This document shows, piece after piece, positions 40,543 through 49,647 of a stretch of 64,000 nucleotides of DNA (position 1 is the stretch's first letter; every line of letters starts with the position of its first letter). This DNA is from SB11 sp965249955 (GTDB lineage: Bacteria; Bacteroidota; Bacteroidia; UBA8524). The notes under the pieces were generated by a model. The model was not told the origin of the DNA. It was given only the letters and a program-made list of their open reading frames with translations, and ran no database searches. Position numbers and translations under genes: made by a program. The DNA is taken from NCBI GenBank assembly GCA_965249955.1, contig OZ252261.1, positions 2,418,001-2,482,000 on the forward strand. The letters are read 5' to 3'.

Positions 40543-40744
40543 AAAGCAATTTTTTAGTTTATAATCAAGTTTACTAATTTCTTTATGTAAAGAGTAGTTT
40601 ATTTTAACTTTTTCGATGAAAATGATGGGGTAATCTATTTCAGTGTTTTGAAATTGAGCAAGGGCAGTTTGATAACTTATTGTTCGACTCAGCTAACTAT
40701 TACAGCTCACAAGGGGGACAATGCGCTGCAATGATTTTAGAAAT

Positions 40745-41362
40745 CTATTCTTTTTTCAGCACGAACCTATAGCCGTTTGCCATTTTGTGAATTGCCTTTC
40801 TTTTCTTTATACGCCATTTTTCATTCACAATAGCCCTATATGAAAAGAGATTGAGCCTTATTTTGTAAATATTTGAGCGACTCTCTTTAGGGCTAAAAAC
40901 AATTTCTCTATAAATGTATTGTATGAAAATAGTGTCAGGTGGATATTCAACAGGTATTGAAATTCTGCCATCTTCAAGTACATAGCCTGTTATTACTTGT
41001 TTATTCTTGAGAATAATTTTGTACAAAGCATACTCCAAAGGAGAACTGTCTAAGTCTGTAACAAATAGTTCTATTCTGTTATTATCAACCGTGTCGGAAA
41101 ATAATTCTTCGACTGTTTCGCCACTATTATCTGAATTAAGGATTATATCATTATGGTCTTTTATCCATTTCCCAAAAATTTTCTCATATCCCGTGCATGT
41201 AGATTCTTCAAAAAGAAAAGTAGAATCGTCCTTTATCGTAAGGGCTGCACTATAAAAAGGAACATTTTTTTCGTAAACTCCAACATAGCTGCGTTTTGCA
41301 CATGAAGTGAGTAATACTAATACTATTATAAGAGCATAATATTTTTGGATAAGCCTCAACAT
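40745..41362 (-). CDS. putative lipoprotein, unknown function
   Basis: 205 residues, with a lipobox LTSC (Cys21). The mature part begins SYVGVYEKNVPFYSAALTIKDDSTFLFEEST, a pattern seen in small lipocalin-like lipoproteins of this phylum, and continues KIFGKWIKDHNDIILNSD. The second half, from about residue 120, includes GYVLEDGRISIPVEYPPD and is basic at the C-terminus. Function unknown. Located between the secreted protein and the TauE exporter gene on the same strand. Confidence 0.65.
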   Translation of the reverse strand: MLRLIQKYYALIIVLVLLTSCAKRSYVGVYEKNVPFYSAALTIKDDSTFLFEESTCTGYEKIFGKWIKDHNDIILNSDNSGETVEELFSDTVDNNRIELFVTDLDSSPLEYALYKIILKNKQVITGYVLEDGRISIPVEYPPDTIFIQYIYREIVFSPKESRSNIYKIRLNLFSYRAIVNEKWRIKKRKAIHKMANGYRFVLKKE

Positions 41363-41415
41363 ACCTTATAAACGTTTGTAGTTTATTAAGGGATGTAACT
41401 TAGTCATTAAATAAT

Positions 41416-42192
41416 TTACAATACCAACTCCTTCACAATAATAAACACGCCCATAGCTAGAATAAACCAACCCAAAAGAGGTTTCAGTTTCGCACCGCTA
41501 ATAAATTTTGAAAGGTAAACTCCCAACAATAACCCAACGATAGAAATACCACTAAACCCTATAAGAAAAACCCAATCGGGTTGTGTATTGGGTAAATCGG
41601 CAGCAAAACCAGTAAGAGCATTTAGGGAAATAATTAATAATGATGTACCTACGGCTTGCTTAATATCTTGTTTCAGTACCAAAACCAAAGCGGGTACTAT
41701 TAAAAAACCTCCTCCGGCACCCAACAAACCTGTTATCATTCCTGTAAAAAAACCTGTAATTATCAAACGGGTGCGAGATGGCGATGTATTGGTTTCTGCT
41801 ACTTGGGCTGATTTTTTTAACATTCCTCTGGCCGCTACCAGCATAAACACTGCAAATAGCAGCATTAGTGCAAGGCTTTTGCTCAGGGTAAAAGCATTTG
41901 TGGTAAGTATGGTTTCAGGTATTAGGGGCAATAACCAACTGCGCACCAACACTACTGATACCAGTGAGGGAAGCGCAAAGGTGATGGCTGCTTTAAAGTT
42001 GACCATCTTTTTTAGTCCATAGTTAACTACCCCTGCCAGTGACGTGATGCCGACAATAAATAACGAGTAGTTAATGGCCGTGGCAGGCAAAACACCGCCA
42101 ATATATACCAGCACAGGCACGGTGAGTATACTGCCTCCGCTGCCCATAAGCCCAAGAGTAATACCAATGGCTAATGCAAAAACGTATTCCAT
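41416..42192 (-). CDS. TauE/SafE family sulfite or organosulfur exporter
   Basis: 258 residues with about eight membrane helices in two repeats. Each repeat opens with the family motif: GITLGLMGSGGSILTVPVLVYIGG near the N-terminus and GMITGLLGAGGGFLIVPALVLVLK in the middle. A short cytoplasmic loop (KKSAQVAETNTSPSRTR) joins them. In sulfide-oxidising clusters such proteins export sulfite or thiosulfate, which fits the CstB-like enzyme nearby. The Crp/Fnr gene is 54 bases upstream on the same strand, so the two are likely co-transcribed. Confidence 0.9.
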   Translation of the reverse strand: MEYVFALAIGITLGLMGSGGSILTVPVLVYIGGVLPATAINYSLFIVGITSLAGVVNYGLKKMVNFKAAITFALPSLVSVVLVRSWLLPLIPETILTTNAFTLSKSLALMLLFAVFMLVAARGMLKKSAQVAETNTSPSRTRLIITGFFTGMITGLLGAGGGFLIVPALVLVLKQDIKQAVGTSLLIISLNALTGFAADLPNTQPDWVFLIGFSGISIVGLLLGVYLSKFISGAKLKPLLGWFILAMGVFIIVKELVL

Positions 42193-42246
42193 AAGAGCAA
42201 AGGTAGGGCTAGTATGAAGAATGCTTGGTGATAATTGTTACACAAG

Positions 42247-42867
42247 CTAAAGCAACTCAATGCTGTTACGCCCTAGTTTTACCAAACCTTTTTGTTCCAT
42301 AGTGCGTAGCAAGCGGCTAATAGCTTCGCGGTGGGTGTGTAATTCGTCGGCTATTTGTTGGTGGGTTATTTCTAGTGTTTTGGTGTTTAATGCTTTGCAA
42401 CGTTCGGTAATGTAATGTAGCAATTGTTTATCCATGTGCCCAAAGGCAATTAAGTCAACTACTTGCATCAACTCGGCAAAACGGTTGTTGTAGTTGTTGC
42501 TCACATAAGCCTTCCACTCAGGATATTTAAACCAATCTTCGGTTTGTTTCACCGGTATTTGCAGTACTTCTGTATCGTCTTCGGCAACAGCTTTTATCAT
42601 ACTTTTTTTGCCTGCTTGGCAACAAGTTAACGACATAGCACAGGTTTGCCCCGGGTACAGGTGGTATAAAAACACTTCACGTCCGTCGTCGTCTTGTCGT
42701 AAAATGCGTATGCAGCCTTTTAATACTATGGGGATGAATAGAACATCATCGCCGGGTTCTATAAGAAATTCTTCTTTTTCAAATTGTTTTAACCTGCCAA
42801 ATCTGTCTATTTCAGCAATTAAAGCGGGGTCGCTAAAAATTTGAGTGCCTTTATCCGTTTGTTGCAT
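42247..42867 (-). CDS. Crp/Fnr family regulator with vicinal cysteines
   Basis: 206 residues. The N-terminal cyclic-nucleotide-binding-like beta-barrel (about 20-120) lacks the canonical cAMP motif and contains CAMSLTCCQAGKKS, with Cys76, Cys82 and Cys83; Cys52 is a fourth. The C-terminal winged helix has ITHQQIADELHTHREAISRLLRTMEQKGLV. Its position next to the sulfur exporter and rhodanese genes suggests that it senses persulfide or redox state through the cysteines, in place of the CsoR-type CstR used in Firmicutes. Ligand not proven. Confidence 0.9.
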   Translation of the reverse strand: MQQTDKGTQIFSDPALIAEIDRFGRLKQFEKEEFLIEPGDDVLFIPIVLKGCIRILRQDDDGREVFLYHLYPGQTCAMSLTCCQAGKKSMIKAVAEDDTEVLQIPVKQTEDWFKYPEWKAYVSNNYNNRFAELMQVVDLIAFGHMDKQLLHYITERCKALNTKTLEITHQQIADELHTHREAISRLLRTMEQKGLVKLGRNSIELL

Positions 42868-42960
42868 AAACTTAAGGCAAAATAAAGGCTTTATAGGGTT
42901 AAAAGTACCATAAACAAGATTTTAAGGAGGCTTTGCACAGTATTTATATTACTAATAAAA

Positions 42961-42990
42961 CAATAGAGGCCGCATTTGCGGCCTCTATTG
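42961..42990 (-). terminator. terminator of the response-regulator operon
   Basis: Stem CAATAGAGGCCGC (42961-42973) with GCGGCCTCTATTG (42978-42990), loop ATTT, followed on the minus strand by TTTTATT. It lies 27 nt after the stop of the response regulator. Confidence 0.9.
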
Positions 42991-43017
42991 TATAACTATT
43001 TAGGGTTAATGTATGAA

Positions 43018-43674
43018 TTACATAATTTTTACCACACCATTTTTTATGGCAAAAATTACCAAACCCACACGAGTACGAACGCTTATTTTTTGGAATAGCG
43101 AATCACGGTAACCGTCAACTGTGCGTACGCTTACATTCATCAACTCAGCTATTTCTTTGTACGATAAATCGTTGCAAATGTGCTCTAAAAAGGTAATCTC
43201 GCGTTGGCTTAGTTTATCCAGTATATCCGAGTTTTTATCCCAACGGGTATGGTAGTTTATAGAGTTTGCCATTGTTTTAGATACATACTCAGAGTAGTAA
43301 TACCCTTTGTTGTGCACATCATCAATAGCAGTAAAAAGCTCCTCAGGGTCAGCATCTTTCAGCACATATCCTCTTGCACCTAGTTTTATCATTTTTATAA
43401 TTGCAGCTTCATTGTCTTCAACGGTTACAGCAATTATTCGCACCATAGGATAGTCTTTGCGTAGTTTGCCTGCTACCGTAAAACCATCTTGCCCTTGCAT
43501 ACTAATGTCAAGCAAAACCACTTCAGGTTCTTGGCCTGAGCGCAGATAGTCAAAAAACTCAGCCCCACTTTCAGCTTCAAAAATTATTTCAAACTTTTCT
43601 TCGGTTTCAAGAAGATTGGCTAAAGCCCTTCTAAAAAGTTTATGGTCATCAACCAAAGCAATTTTTATAGGCAT
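43018..43674 (-). CDS. NarL/FixJ-type response regulator
   Basis: 218 residues. Receiver domain (1-120): acidic pocket Asp9-Asp10, phospho-acceptor Asp56 in VVLLDISMQ, Thr near 84 (VTVED) and Lys106 (VLKDAD). The C-terminal LuxR-type helix-turn-helix is LSQREITFLEHICNDLSYKEIAELMNVSVRTVDGYRDSLFQKI. It is transcribed 4 bases after the histidine kinase gene, its obvious partner. Targets unknown. Confidence 0.95.
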   Translation of the reverse strand: MPIKIALVDDHKLFRRALANLLETEEKFEIIFEAESGAEFFDYLRSGQEPEVVLLDISMQGQDGFTVAGKLRKDYPMVRIIAVTVEDNEAAIIKMIKLGARGYVLKDADPEELFTAIDDVHNKGYYYSEYVSKTMANSINYHTRWDKNSDILDKLSQREITFLEHICNDLSYKEIAELMNVSVRTVDGYRDSLFQKISVRTRVGLVIFAIKNGVVKIM

Positions 43675-43678
43675 ATAT

Positions 43679-44515
43679 TTAATTGTTAGTAGGGTGTTTT
43701 AATAAAGTATTTTTGGTTGGGGCAGTAATCTTAATTATAGTGCCATTGTCTTCACTACTTTCCAAAGTTAATACACCACCAATAATTTTTACCCTATTCT
43801 TCATATTTCTTAATCCGTTGCCGCTAAGTACAGCACTTCTTTTTTCAATATTTTTTATACTAAACCCCTTGCCATCGTCAGTTACAGTAAGTATCAAATC
43901 ATCAGGAAAGTAGTGTAGCTCAACCGTCAAATTTTTGGCTTCAGCATGTTTTATGGCATTGTTTAGCAGTTCTTGTGCAATTCTAAAAAGTACAATTTGT
44001 ATTCGTCCGTCAAACTTGTATGGAGTTCCTACGGTTCTTAGGTTAGTGGTTAAAAAGCCGGTTCGGTTTACTTTATCCAGCTCAATCTTTAATGATTCTT
44101 CTAATCCAAAGTTAGAGATAAAATCTTGCGAAAGCGTTTTGGTAATGCTTCGCATATCGTTTATAACGCCTGAAACTTGTACTTTCAGTTCGTCTATTAT
44201 TTCAGTTTCTTTTTCGGCATTTCCGCCAACCATTCTGCCAAGTTTAACAAGGTTTAGCTTAACTACGGAGAGCATTTGACCAAGGTTATCGTGTATTTCG
44301 GCAGCTACACTATTAAGCACTTGTTCTTGTAGCTCAATTTTCGATTTTAACATTTCGTTGTTAAAATCTTCGCGCATTTTTTGCACTTGTCGTTTGTGTT
44401 TGTATGCCCTACGTTGGTATACAAACAAAAACAACACAATAAAGCTAACTAGCAGCAGCAGTATTATTGTTACTATTACAATAAGTTGAATTATATCCGA
44501 TTCTTTTGTTTGCAA
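43679..44515 (-). CDS. sensor histidine kinase, HisKA_3 type
   Basis: 278 residues. One membrane helix at about 9-33 and no periplasmic domain, so it has little extracellular sensing surface of its own. A coiled coil follows, then the H box AAEIHDNLGQML (phospho-acceptor His75), and the ATPase domain with LLNNAIKHAEAKN (N box) and DDGKGFSIKN (G1). Its start overlaps the end of the membrane-protein gene upstream by 25 bases, which suggests tight coupling and that the multi-pass protein may act as the sensory partner. Confidence 0.93.
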   Translation of the reverse strand: MQTKESDIIQLIVIVTIILLLLVSFIVLFLFVYQRRAYKHKRQVQKMREDFNNEMLKSKIELQEQVLNSVAAEIHDNLGQMLSVVKLNLVKLGRMVGGNAEKETEIIDELKVQVSGVINDMRSITKTLSQDFISNFGLEESLKIELDKVNRTGFLTTNLRTVGTPYKFDGRIQIVLFRIAQELLNNAIKHAEAKNLTVELHYFPDDLILTVTDDGKGFSIKNIEKRSAVLSGNGLRNMKNRVKIIGGVLTLESSEDNGTIIKITAPTKNTLLKHPTNN

Positions 44516-45138
44516 AGTATTCCTATTGTGAAAAGTACATTTTGAAGAATATTCAAAACAGAATTAATCGTCCATATCGAAGTCCGCAGACTAGGAGGTA
44601 AATGTATATATTTATGAAAATAGTTAAACAAAATTATAGTGCCAACACTATAAAATAAAATACCGGTACTAATCCAAAACATAGGCACCTTTGTTAGGTT
44701 TGAGTGTTCGATGCCTTTAATAAGCTGATAGAAATATAAAAGTGTAGTAACAGCAACTGTGAAACCACCTACCGTTGTTGTTAAAGTGTTAAAATTATAA
44801 AGCCCGTTAATAACAAGTATATCAAGAAAATAAACAATAAGGGTAATGACTGAAAATGATAGAACAACATTTTTTAATTTTTTCTCTTGAAAAACAGAAT
44901 AGTAAAGATAAAAATAAACGGAGTACTCAATTATAGCGAGTATATTATATATATGAAGATTTTGTTGCCCAAAAATGGCTAAATAAACACATACACTTTC
45001 TTTTATAAGCGTTATAAGTAAATAAAGAGAAAAGAGCCTTAATCTTGTATCAAGGCTCTTAAAATTCATTAAACTTCCAGCAATAGGCAGTATTACTGAA
45101 AAGGTAGAAACATATGAAAATAAATATGTTGAGGCCAA
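44491..45138 (-). CDS. multi-pass membrane protein of the signalling operon
   Basis: 215 residues with about six to seven hydrophobic helices (LFSYVSTFSVILPIAGSL, LFSLYLLITLIKESVCVYL, IYNILAIIEYSVYFYLYYSVF, VVLSFSVITLIVYFLDILV, and others). It has almost no extramembrane domain. I do not recognise a named family, but the layout resembles 7TM sensory or adaptor modules. The gene overlaps the histidine kinase by 25 bases and follows the small conserved protein after 3 bases. A role as signal input to the kinase is an inference from arrangement. Confidence 0.75.
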   Translation of the reverse strand: MASTYLFSYVSTFSVILPIAGSLMNFKSLDTRLRLFSLYLLITLIKESVCVYLAIFGQQNLHIYNILAIIEYSVYFYLYYSVFQEKKLKNVVLSFSVITLIVYFLDILVINGLYNFNTLTTTVGGFTVAVTTLLYFYQLIKGIEHSNLTKVPMFWISTGILFYSVGTIILFNYFHKYIHLPPSLRTSIWTINSVLNILQNVLFTIGILCKQKNRI

Positions 45139-45141
45139 TTT

Positions 45142-45492
45142 TTAGCTGTTTAGAGGGCTTCCGTTGGTATCGCATTGCATTGGGCATGGCGACCCGTGAT
45201 TTAATACATGATTGTTTGCTGCCAATTGGTCATTTTCGCTTTCGTCAGCACCTACAAGCACTAGTGATAACTCTTGCCATTTTTTCCCATCTTCGCTCAC
45301 TTCAACAGCTCCAAAATAACAACGGATACCCATACACTCGGGTTGATTAAGTATGGCTTGTAACTTTTCTTTGCCAAAAAAAATAGCTTTACGTTTTCTG
45401 TCGTTCGTCAAAAAACTATCTCTATAGTCTTTTGTCATTGTGCTTCCCTCCGAAATTGTGATAAAAGTTCCTTCTGTTCCATTAAATGCCAT
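45142..45492 (-). CDS. small conserved protein of the signalling operon
   Basis: 116 residues, no signal peptide or membrane helix. MAFNGTEGTFITISEGSTMTKDYRDSF, FFGKEKLQAILNQPECMGIRCYFGAVE, LVLVGADESENDQL and the end HGSPCPMQCD..SPLNS are blocks I recall from unnamed Bacteroidota proteins; the function is unknown. The GSPCPMQC end may bind a metal or be modified. The ATG is preceded by a long A+T-rich leader; it is the first gene of the four-gene operon. Confidence 0.75.
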   Translation of the reverse strand: MAFNGTEGTFITISEGSTMTKDYRDSFLTNDRKRKAIFFGKEKLQAILNQPECMGIRCYFGAVEVSEDGKKWQELSLVLVGADESENDQLAANNHVLNHGSPCPMQCDTNGSPLNS

Positions 45493-45821
45493 AAGTTTAA
45501 GTTTTTTTAAGTTAACACTAAATTAATACGGCTAAATTAGTTATTATATGTAGTAAAGTGAAAAACTGTATGTTACCGTTTAATCACCTGTTTTATATAT
45601 TTTTGATTTACAGTTGTTTATGATATTTTTTTGAAAAAAAATGGGTTTTTACACTTGTGTTTATACGGTGAAAAAACGGTGTTTATATAAGCTAAAATTG
45701 TATTCTGATAGTATAAGAAGCTGATTTTTTCGAGATTAATTCATCGAATAGATAAGTGCAGAGTATAAAAATTTGTGTGCAGTATTTATATTCGTGTTTT
45801 ACACTAAAAAAAATACTACAC
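45493..45821. other. divergent intergenic region with a direct repeat
   Basis: About 329 bases, very A+T-rich, between the signalling operon and the giant TPR gene. GTGTTTATA occurs at 45657-45665 and 45679-45687, 22 bp apart (two helical turns), with CGGTG next to each, which could be a tandem regulator site. No reading frame or RNA gene is evident. Confidence 0.45.
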
Positions 45822-48800
45822 ATGCGTAAACATTTTTTACTATTTGTTCTGCTTTTTACATCACTATGGTCAGTCGCCCAACAGGCGAAGCTAGATGAGG
45901 GTTGGGAAGCATTTAATACTAACAACCCAAAAAAGGCAATTAAGCTTTTTACAGAAGCAGCATCAAATGATGCTACGGCTGAAGAAGCACTGCTTGCCCT
46001 TACTCTTTTAAACTCTGAAGAGGGAAACACTGTTGAGGCGATGGAAAACTTTAACCAGTTTTATAAAAAATCGGCCAATCCATATCCATATATGGATGTG
46101 TTTTTCTATACAGCAGGTGTTGCCTATGGTAATGGCGAGAAAAGTAAAGACCGCCTAAAATACCTTCAAGCATTTTTAAAAGACCCAAAACTACCCGGTA
46201 CCTTAGCTGCCAAAATTCACTCAACATTGGGTCATCACTACGAAACTATTGGTAAGTTTAAAGATGCCAATAAAGAGTTTGCTCAAATTGGCTCAATAAC
46301 CAATTGGATGTCTGTAGGTTCTTTTGAAAATATTTCGGCAAGCGGTTACGATAAAGGGTACGAACCAATTGATAATGCATCTGTAACCAAAACATTCAAA
46401 AATAAATACGGAGCCAATGTAAATTGGTTTACTTTAAAAGATTCTCGCACCGATAAATGGGTGGATAACGAGTACTATTTTTATGCAGGTAACTCAATTA
46501 TCTATTCACAAACATTTGTCAATTCTCCTATCGAACAAAAAGTACAATTTAGAATAGGTGTTTCAGGTTCATTAAAAATGTGGTTAAACGATAACCTTAT
46601 TGCTAGTGAGATTGAAGAACGTAATAATGGTACCGATAGCTACTGGGTAAGCGTAACGCTGAAAAAAGGCTATAACCGCATTTTGATACAAATTGGTGAA
46701 AGTGATGCCAACAACTCAAACTTTATGTTACGTATTACCGATGACAACGGTAATAATATACAAGGACTGACTTTTGATGATAAAAAAGACCAAGTATACG
46801 ATAAGGGCAGTGTAGAGTTTGCCCCCATACCACAAGGAACTCTTGCTTTTTTTGAACAGTTGGTAAAAGACAAACCAACCTTTTTTAATCATATATTATT
46901 GGCCAAGCTATATACTAACCTTGATATGCGTTTGTTGGCTCGCAAAACTTTAAAGAAAGCTGAGGAGATGGCTCCCAAAAGCAGCTACATCCAGCTTAAA
47001 CTGGTACAAGTATACCAAAGCGAAGGTAACCGTACTGCAATTGCAAAAGTGGTAGAATGGTTAAAGGATAATGATAAAGAGAATATTGTGTCGTTAGATT
47101 TGTTTTTTGACGAAGCAATTGAGAACGAAAACTATGAAAAAGCAGACTCGTTGCTAGAAGCATTACAAAGTAAACTAGGGGCTGGAGCTGAAAGTGTATA
47201 CGAGAAAAAAATGTCGTTATACGGTGCTCAAGAAAAAAATGAATTGCTAATAAAAATTATAGATGAGGCCTATGATAACTACCCTAAAAACTACTTGTTT
47301 GTATTGTATAAATCGTATTTAGAGCAAGGCAAAAAAAATCATTCCGGTGCAATGAAAGTGATGGAGAAGTATAATAAGAAAACATACAATACTTCTGCAA
47401 TGAAACGCCTTGCAAGCATGTATTTTGAAAACTCAAAAGTTGCTGCGGGTCTTGAATTGTACAAGGAAATGATAAAAAATGACCCTATTGCAGTAGGCAT
47501 ATACAGTGAGTTGGCTGATATATATGTGCAATTGCGTCAGTATGATGCTGCCATTGAGTTGATGGATCAGGCGATTGACATAGCACCTTATATAGGTAAG
47601 TATTGGAGTATGCGCGCCAAATGCTATGCCGAGCAAAACAAAGAAACTGTAGCCAAAACAAATTATAGAAGAGCTATTGAACTAACGCCAACCTATTTTG
47701 ATGCCCGCCGCAAACTGCGTAAACTTAACGGCAAGAAAGAAGATATATTTTCAAACTTCGACGAAACTGATGTATATGCTGCATTTGCAAAAGCAGGTAA
47801 AGCCGAAGATTATCCCGATGATAATAGCGTAATACTTGTAAACTCTGTACAAAGAGTAGTATACAGTGATGGCGTATCAGAAGAAAAACATACACTTGTA
47901 GCAAAGGTATTTAATGCGGCAGGTATAGACGACTGGAAAGAGTATGGTATATCGTACTATGGCTCGCAAAATGTAACTATCGAAAAAGTAGAAGTGCTAA
48001 AAGCTAACGGTTCTAAACTTGAAGCCGAACGTAATGGTGGTAATATAGTATTTACCAATCTTGAAGCAGGCGATGGTGTGCACATTACTTATAAAGTAGA
48101 AAACTACCAAAGCGGAAAATTAGCGCCTTACTTTACAGATAAACACTATTTTGATTTGTTCTACCCTGTAGTAAAATCATCATACTCATTACTAATACAT
48201 CCTGATATTAAATTCAAACATCAATTTACTAACGGTGGGTTTGAGCCTAAGAAAGAGGAAAGAGAAGGGTTTGATTACTACCACTGGGAGAAAAACGATG
48301 TTGCTGCCCTTAAAGGCGAATCGTTCATGTCGGAAATCACAGATTTTGGTGAGGTATTAGATATATCATCATTCCCTGATTGGAAGTTTATCTCAAACTG
48401 GTATTCTGATTTAGCAAAAACCAAAGCAAAATCTGATTATGAAGTAAAAGAAATAGCCTCTGAGATTTTTAAAAATGCAGAGGGTTTATCTAAAGTAGAA
48501 AAAGTAAAATTGGTGCACAACTACATTGTAGAAAATGTGCGTTATAGCTCAGTTTCATTCCGCCAAAGTGGTTTAATACCACAAAAAGCATCAAAAGTGA
48601 TAAACACTCGCGTGGGAGACTGTAAAGACGTATCGACACTTTTTGTTGCCCTTTGCCGCGAGGCAGGTATTGATAGCGCTCGCCTAGTACTAATAAACAC
48701 CCGCGATAATGGTAAAAAAGACCTGTTGTTACCCTCGATAGATTTTAACCATTGCATAGGAAATATTACTGCCGATGGACAAGAGTATTTTGTAGAACTT

Positions 48801-49565
48801 ACTTCGGATAAAAACGGGTTTGGAACATTCCCAAATACCCTTAAAAATGCGTTTGCTTTAAAAATATACGATGAAAACGAGCCTACAAGTGAAGAGCCTT
48901 TTTTCCTTGCTCCAAAAACAAAAATACCCGATAACATTATCAGAAATGTAGATGTAGAGTTTAAAGGCAAAGAGATGTTGATTGATATAAAATCACTTAA
49001 AACAGGTGATTGGGCAAGCGATATGCGCTACAGATATGCTGATATACCAGAAAGCGAAAGGCGTAAAAAACTGTTACAAAGCCTTTCGGGTGATAATGCC
49101 AGTGTAAAACTAAACTCATTTAGTTTTGAAAGACTAGATGAAATTAGCGACTCTTTAAACTATACCTATAACTATAACTTGGGCAATGCTACTACTGTTA
49201 TTACGGGGCTTAATATTTTTAGTCTTCCTTGGGCTGATAAAATTTCAAGCATCTCGTTTATGTCAAACGAAGAGCGTAAATACCCTATTAACTTTTGGGA
49301 TTATTTAGAGTTTGATAAAGCCAAAGAAACCATAAGCATATCATTTCCTACAGGTACAAAATTAGCCGAAATGCCTAAAAACGTTAGCCTGTCGTGCAGT
49401 GCAGCCGATTATAAAATTACCTATAAAATGGAAGGAACCAAGTTGGTTGCAGTACGCGAAATGATTGTGAAAAAAGATGTTGTTAACCCAAATGAATACG
49501 ATGAATTGAAAAGCTTTTTTGAGAAAGTGGTTGAAGAAGATACCCGCCAATTGGCTTTTAAATAG
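45822..49565 (+). CDS. TPR / DUF3857 / transglutaminase-like exported protein
   Basis: 1247 residues from the ATG at 45822, chosen because it gives a clean signal peptide (MRKHFLLFVLLFTSLWSVAQ); the longer frame adds 22 residues before it. Residues about 20-640 are TPR repeats (AEEALLALTLLNSEEGN, SVYEKKMSLYGAQ, YSELADIYVQLRQYDAAIELMDQAIDI) around a beta domain near 200-330. DUF3857 follows from about 690, then a transglutaminase core with Cys934 in RVGDCKDVSTLF and His977 in FNHCIG. C-terminal beta domain. Single, monocistronic, with a terminator after it. Periplasmic protease-like or crosslinking role unproven. Confidence 0.85.
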   Translation: MRKHFLLFVLLFTSLWSVAQQAKLDEGWEAFNTNNPKKAIKLFTEAASNDATAEEALLALTLLNSEEGNTVEAMENFNQFYKKSANPYPYMDVFFYTAGVAYGNGEKSKDRLKYLQAFLKDPKLPGTLAAKIHSTLGHHYETIGKFKDANKEFAQIGSITNWMSVGSFENISASGYDKGYEPIDNASVTKTFKNKYGANVNWFTLKDSRTDKWVDNEYYFYAGNSIIYSQTFVNSPIEQKVQFRIGVSGSLKMWLNDNLIASEIEERNNGTDSYWVSVTLKKGYNRILIQIGESDANNSNFMLRITDDNGNNIQGLTFDDKKDQVYDKGSVEFAPIPQGTLAFFEQLVKDKPTFFNHILLAKLYTNLDMRLLARKTLKKAEEMAPKSSYIQLKLVQVYQSEGNRTAIAKVVEWLKDNDKENIVSLDLFFDEAIENENYEKADSLLEALQSKLGAGAESVYEKKMSLYGAQEKNELLIKIIDEAYDNYPKNYLFVLYKSYLEQGKKNHSGAMKVMEKYNKKTYNTSAMKRLASMYFENSKVAAGLELYKEMIKNDPIAVGIYSELADIYVQLRQYDAAIELMDQAIDIAPYIGKYWSMRAKCYAEQNKETVAKTNYRRAIELTPTYFDARRKLRKLNGKKEDIFSNFDETDVYAAFAKAGKAEDYPDDNSVILVNSVQRVVYSDGVSEEKHTLVAKVFNAAGIDDWKEYGISYYGSQNVTIEKVEVLKANGSKLEAERNGGNIVFTNLEAGDGVHITYKVENYQSGKLAPYFTDKHYFDLFYPVVKSSYSLLIHPDIKFKHQFTNGGFEPKKEEREGFDYYHWEKNDVAALKGESFMSEITDFGEVLDISSFPDWKFISNWYSDLAKTKAKSDYEVKEIASEIFKNAEGLSKVEKVKLVHNYIVENVRYSSVSFRQSGLIPQKASKVINTRVGDCKDVSTLFVALCREAGIDSARLVLINTRDNGKKDLLLPSIDFNHCIGNITADGQEYFVELTSDKNGFGTFPNTLKNAFALKIYDENEPTSEEPFFLAPKTKIPDNIIRNVDVEFKGKEMLIDIKSLKTGDWASDMRYRYADIPESERRKKLLQSLSGDNASVKLNSFSFERLDEISDSLNYTYNYNLGNATTVITGLNIFSLPWADKISSISFMSNEERKYPINFWDYLEFDKAKETISISFPTGTKLAEMPKNVSLSCSAADYKITYKMEGTKLVAVREMIVKKDVVNPNEYDELKSFFEKVVEEDTRQLAFK

Positions 49566-49594
49566 AAGAAAATCAAGAAAAGGTAATACAAAAC

Positions 49595-49628
49595 AAAACC
49601 CCATCCGAGAAATTGGATGGGGTTTTTT
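49595..49628. terminator. bidirectional terminator after the TPR-DUF3857 gene
   Basis: Stem AAAACCCCATCC (49595-49606) with GGATGGGGTTTT (49615-49626), loop GAGAAATT, then TT. It lies between two convergent genes. Confidence 0.92.
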
Positions 49629-49647
49629 ATTAAGCTTTTCAGCTATT

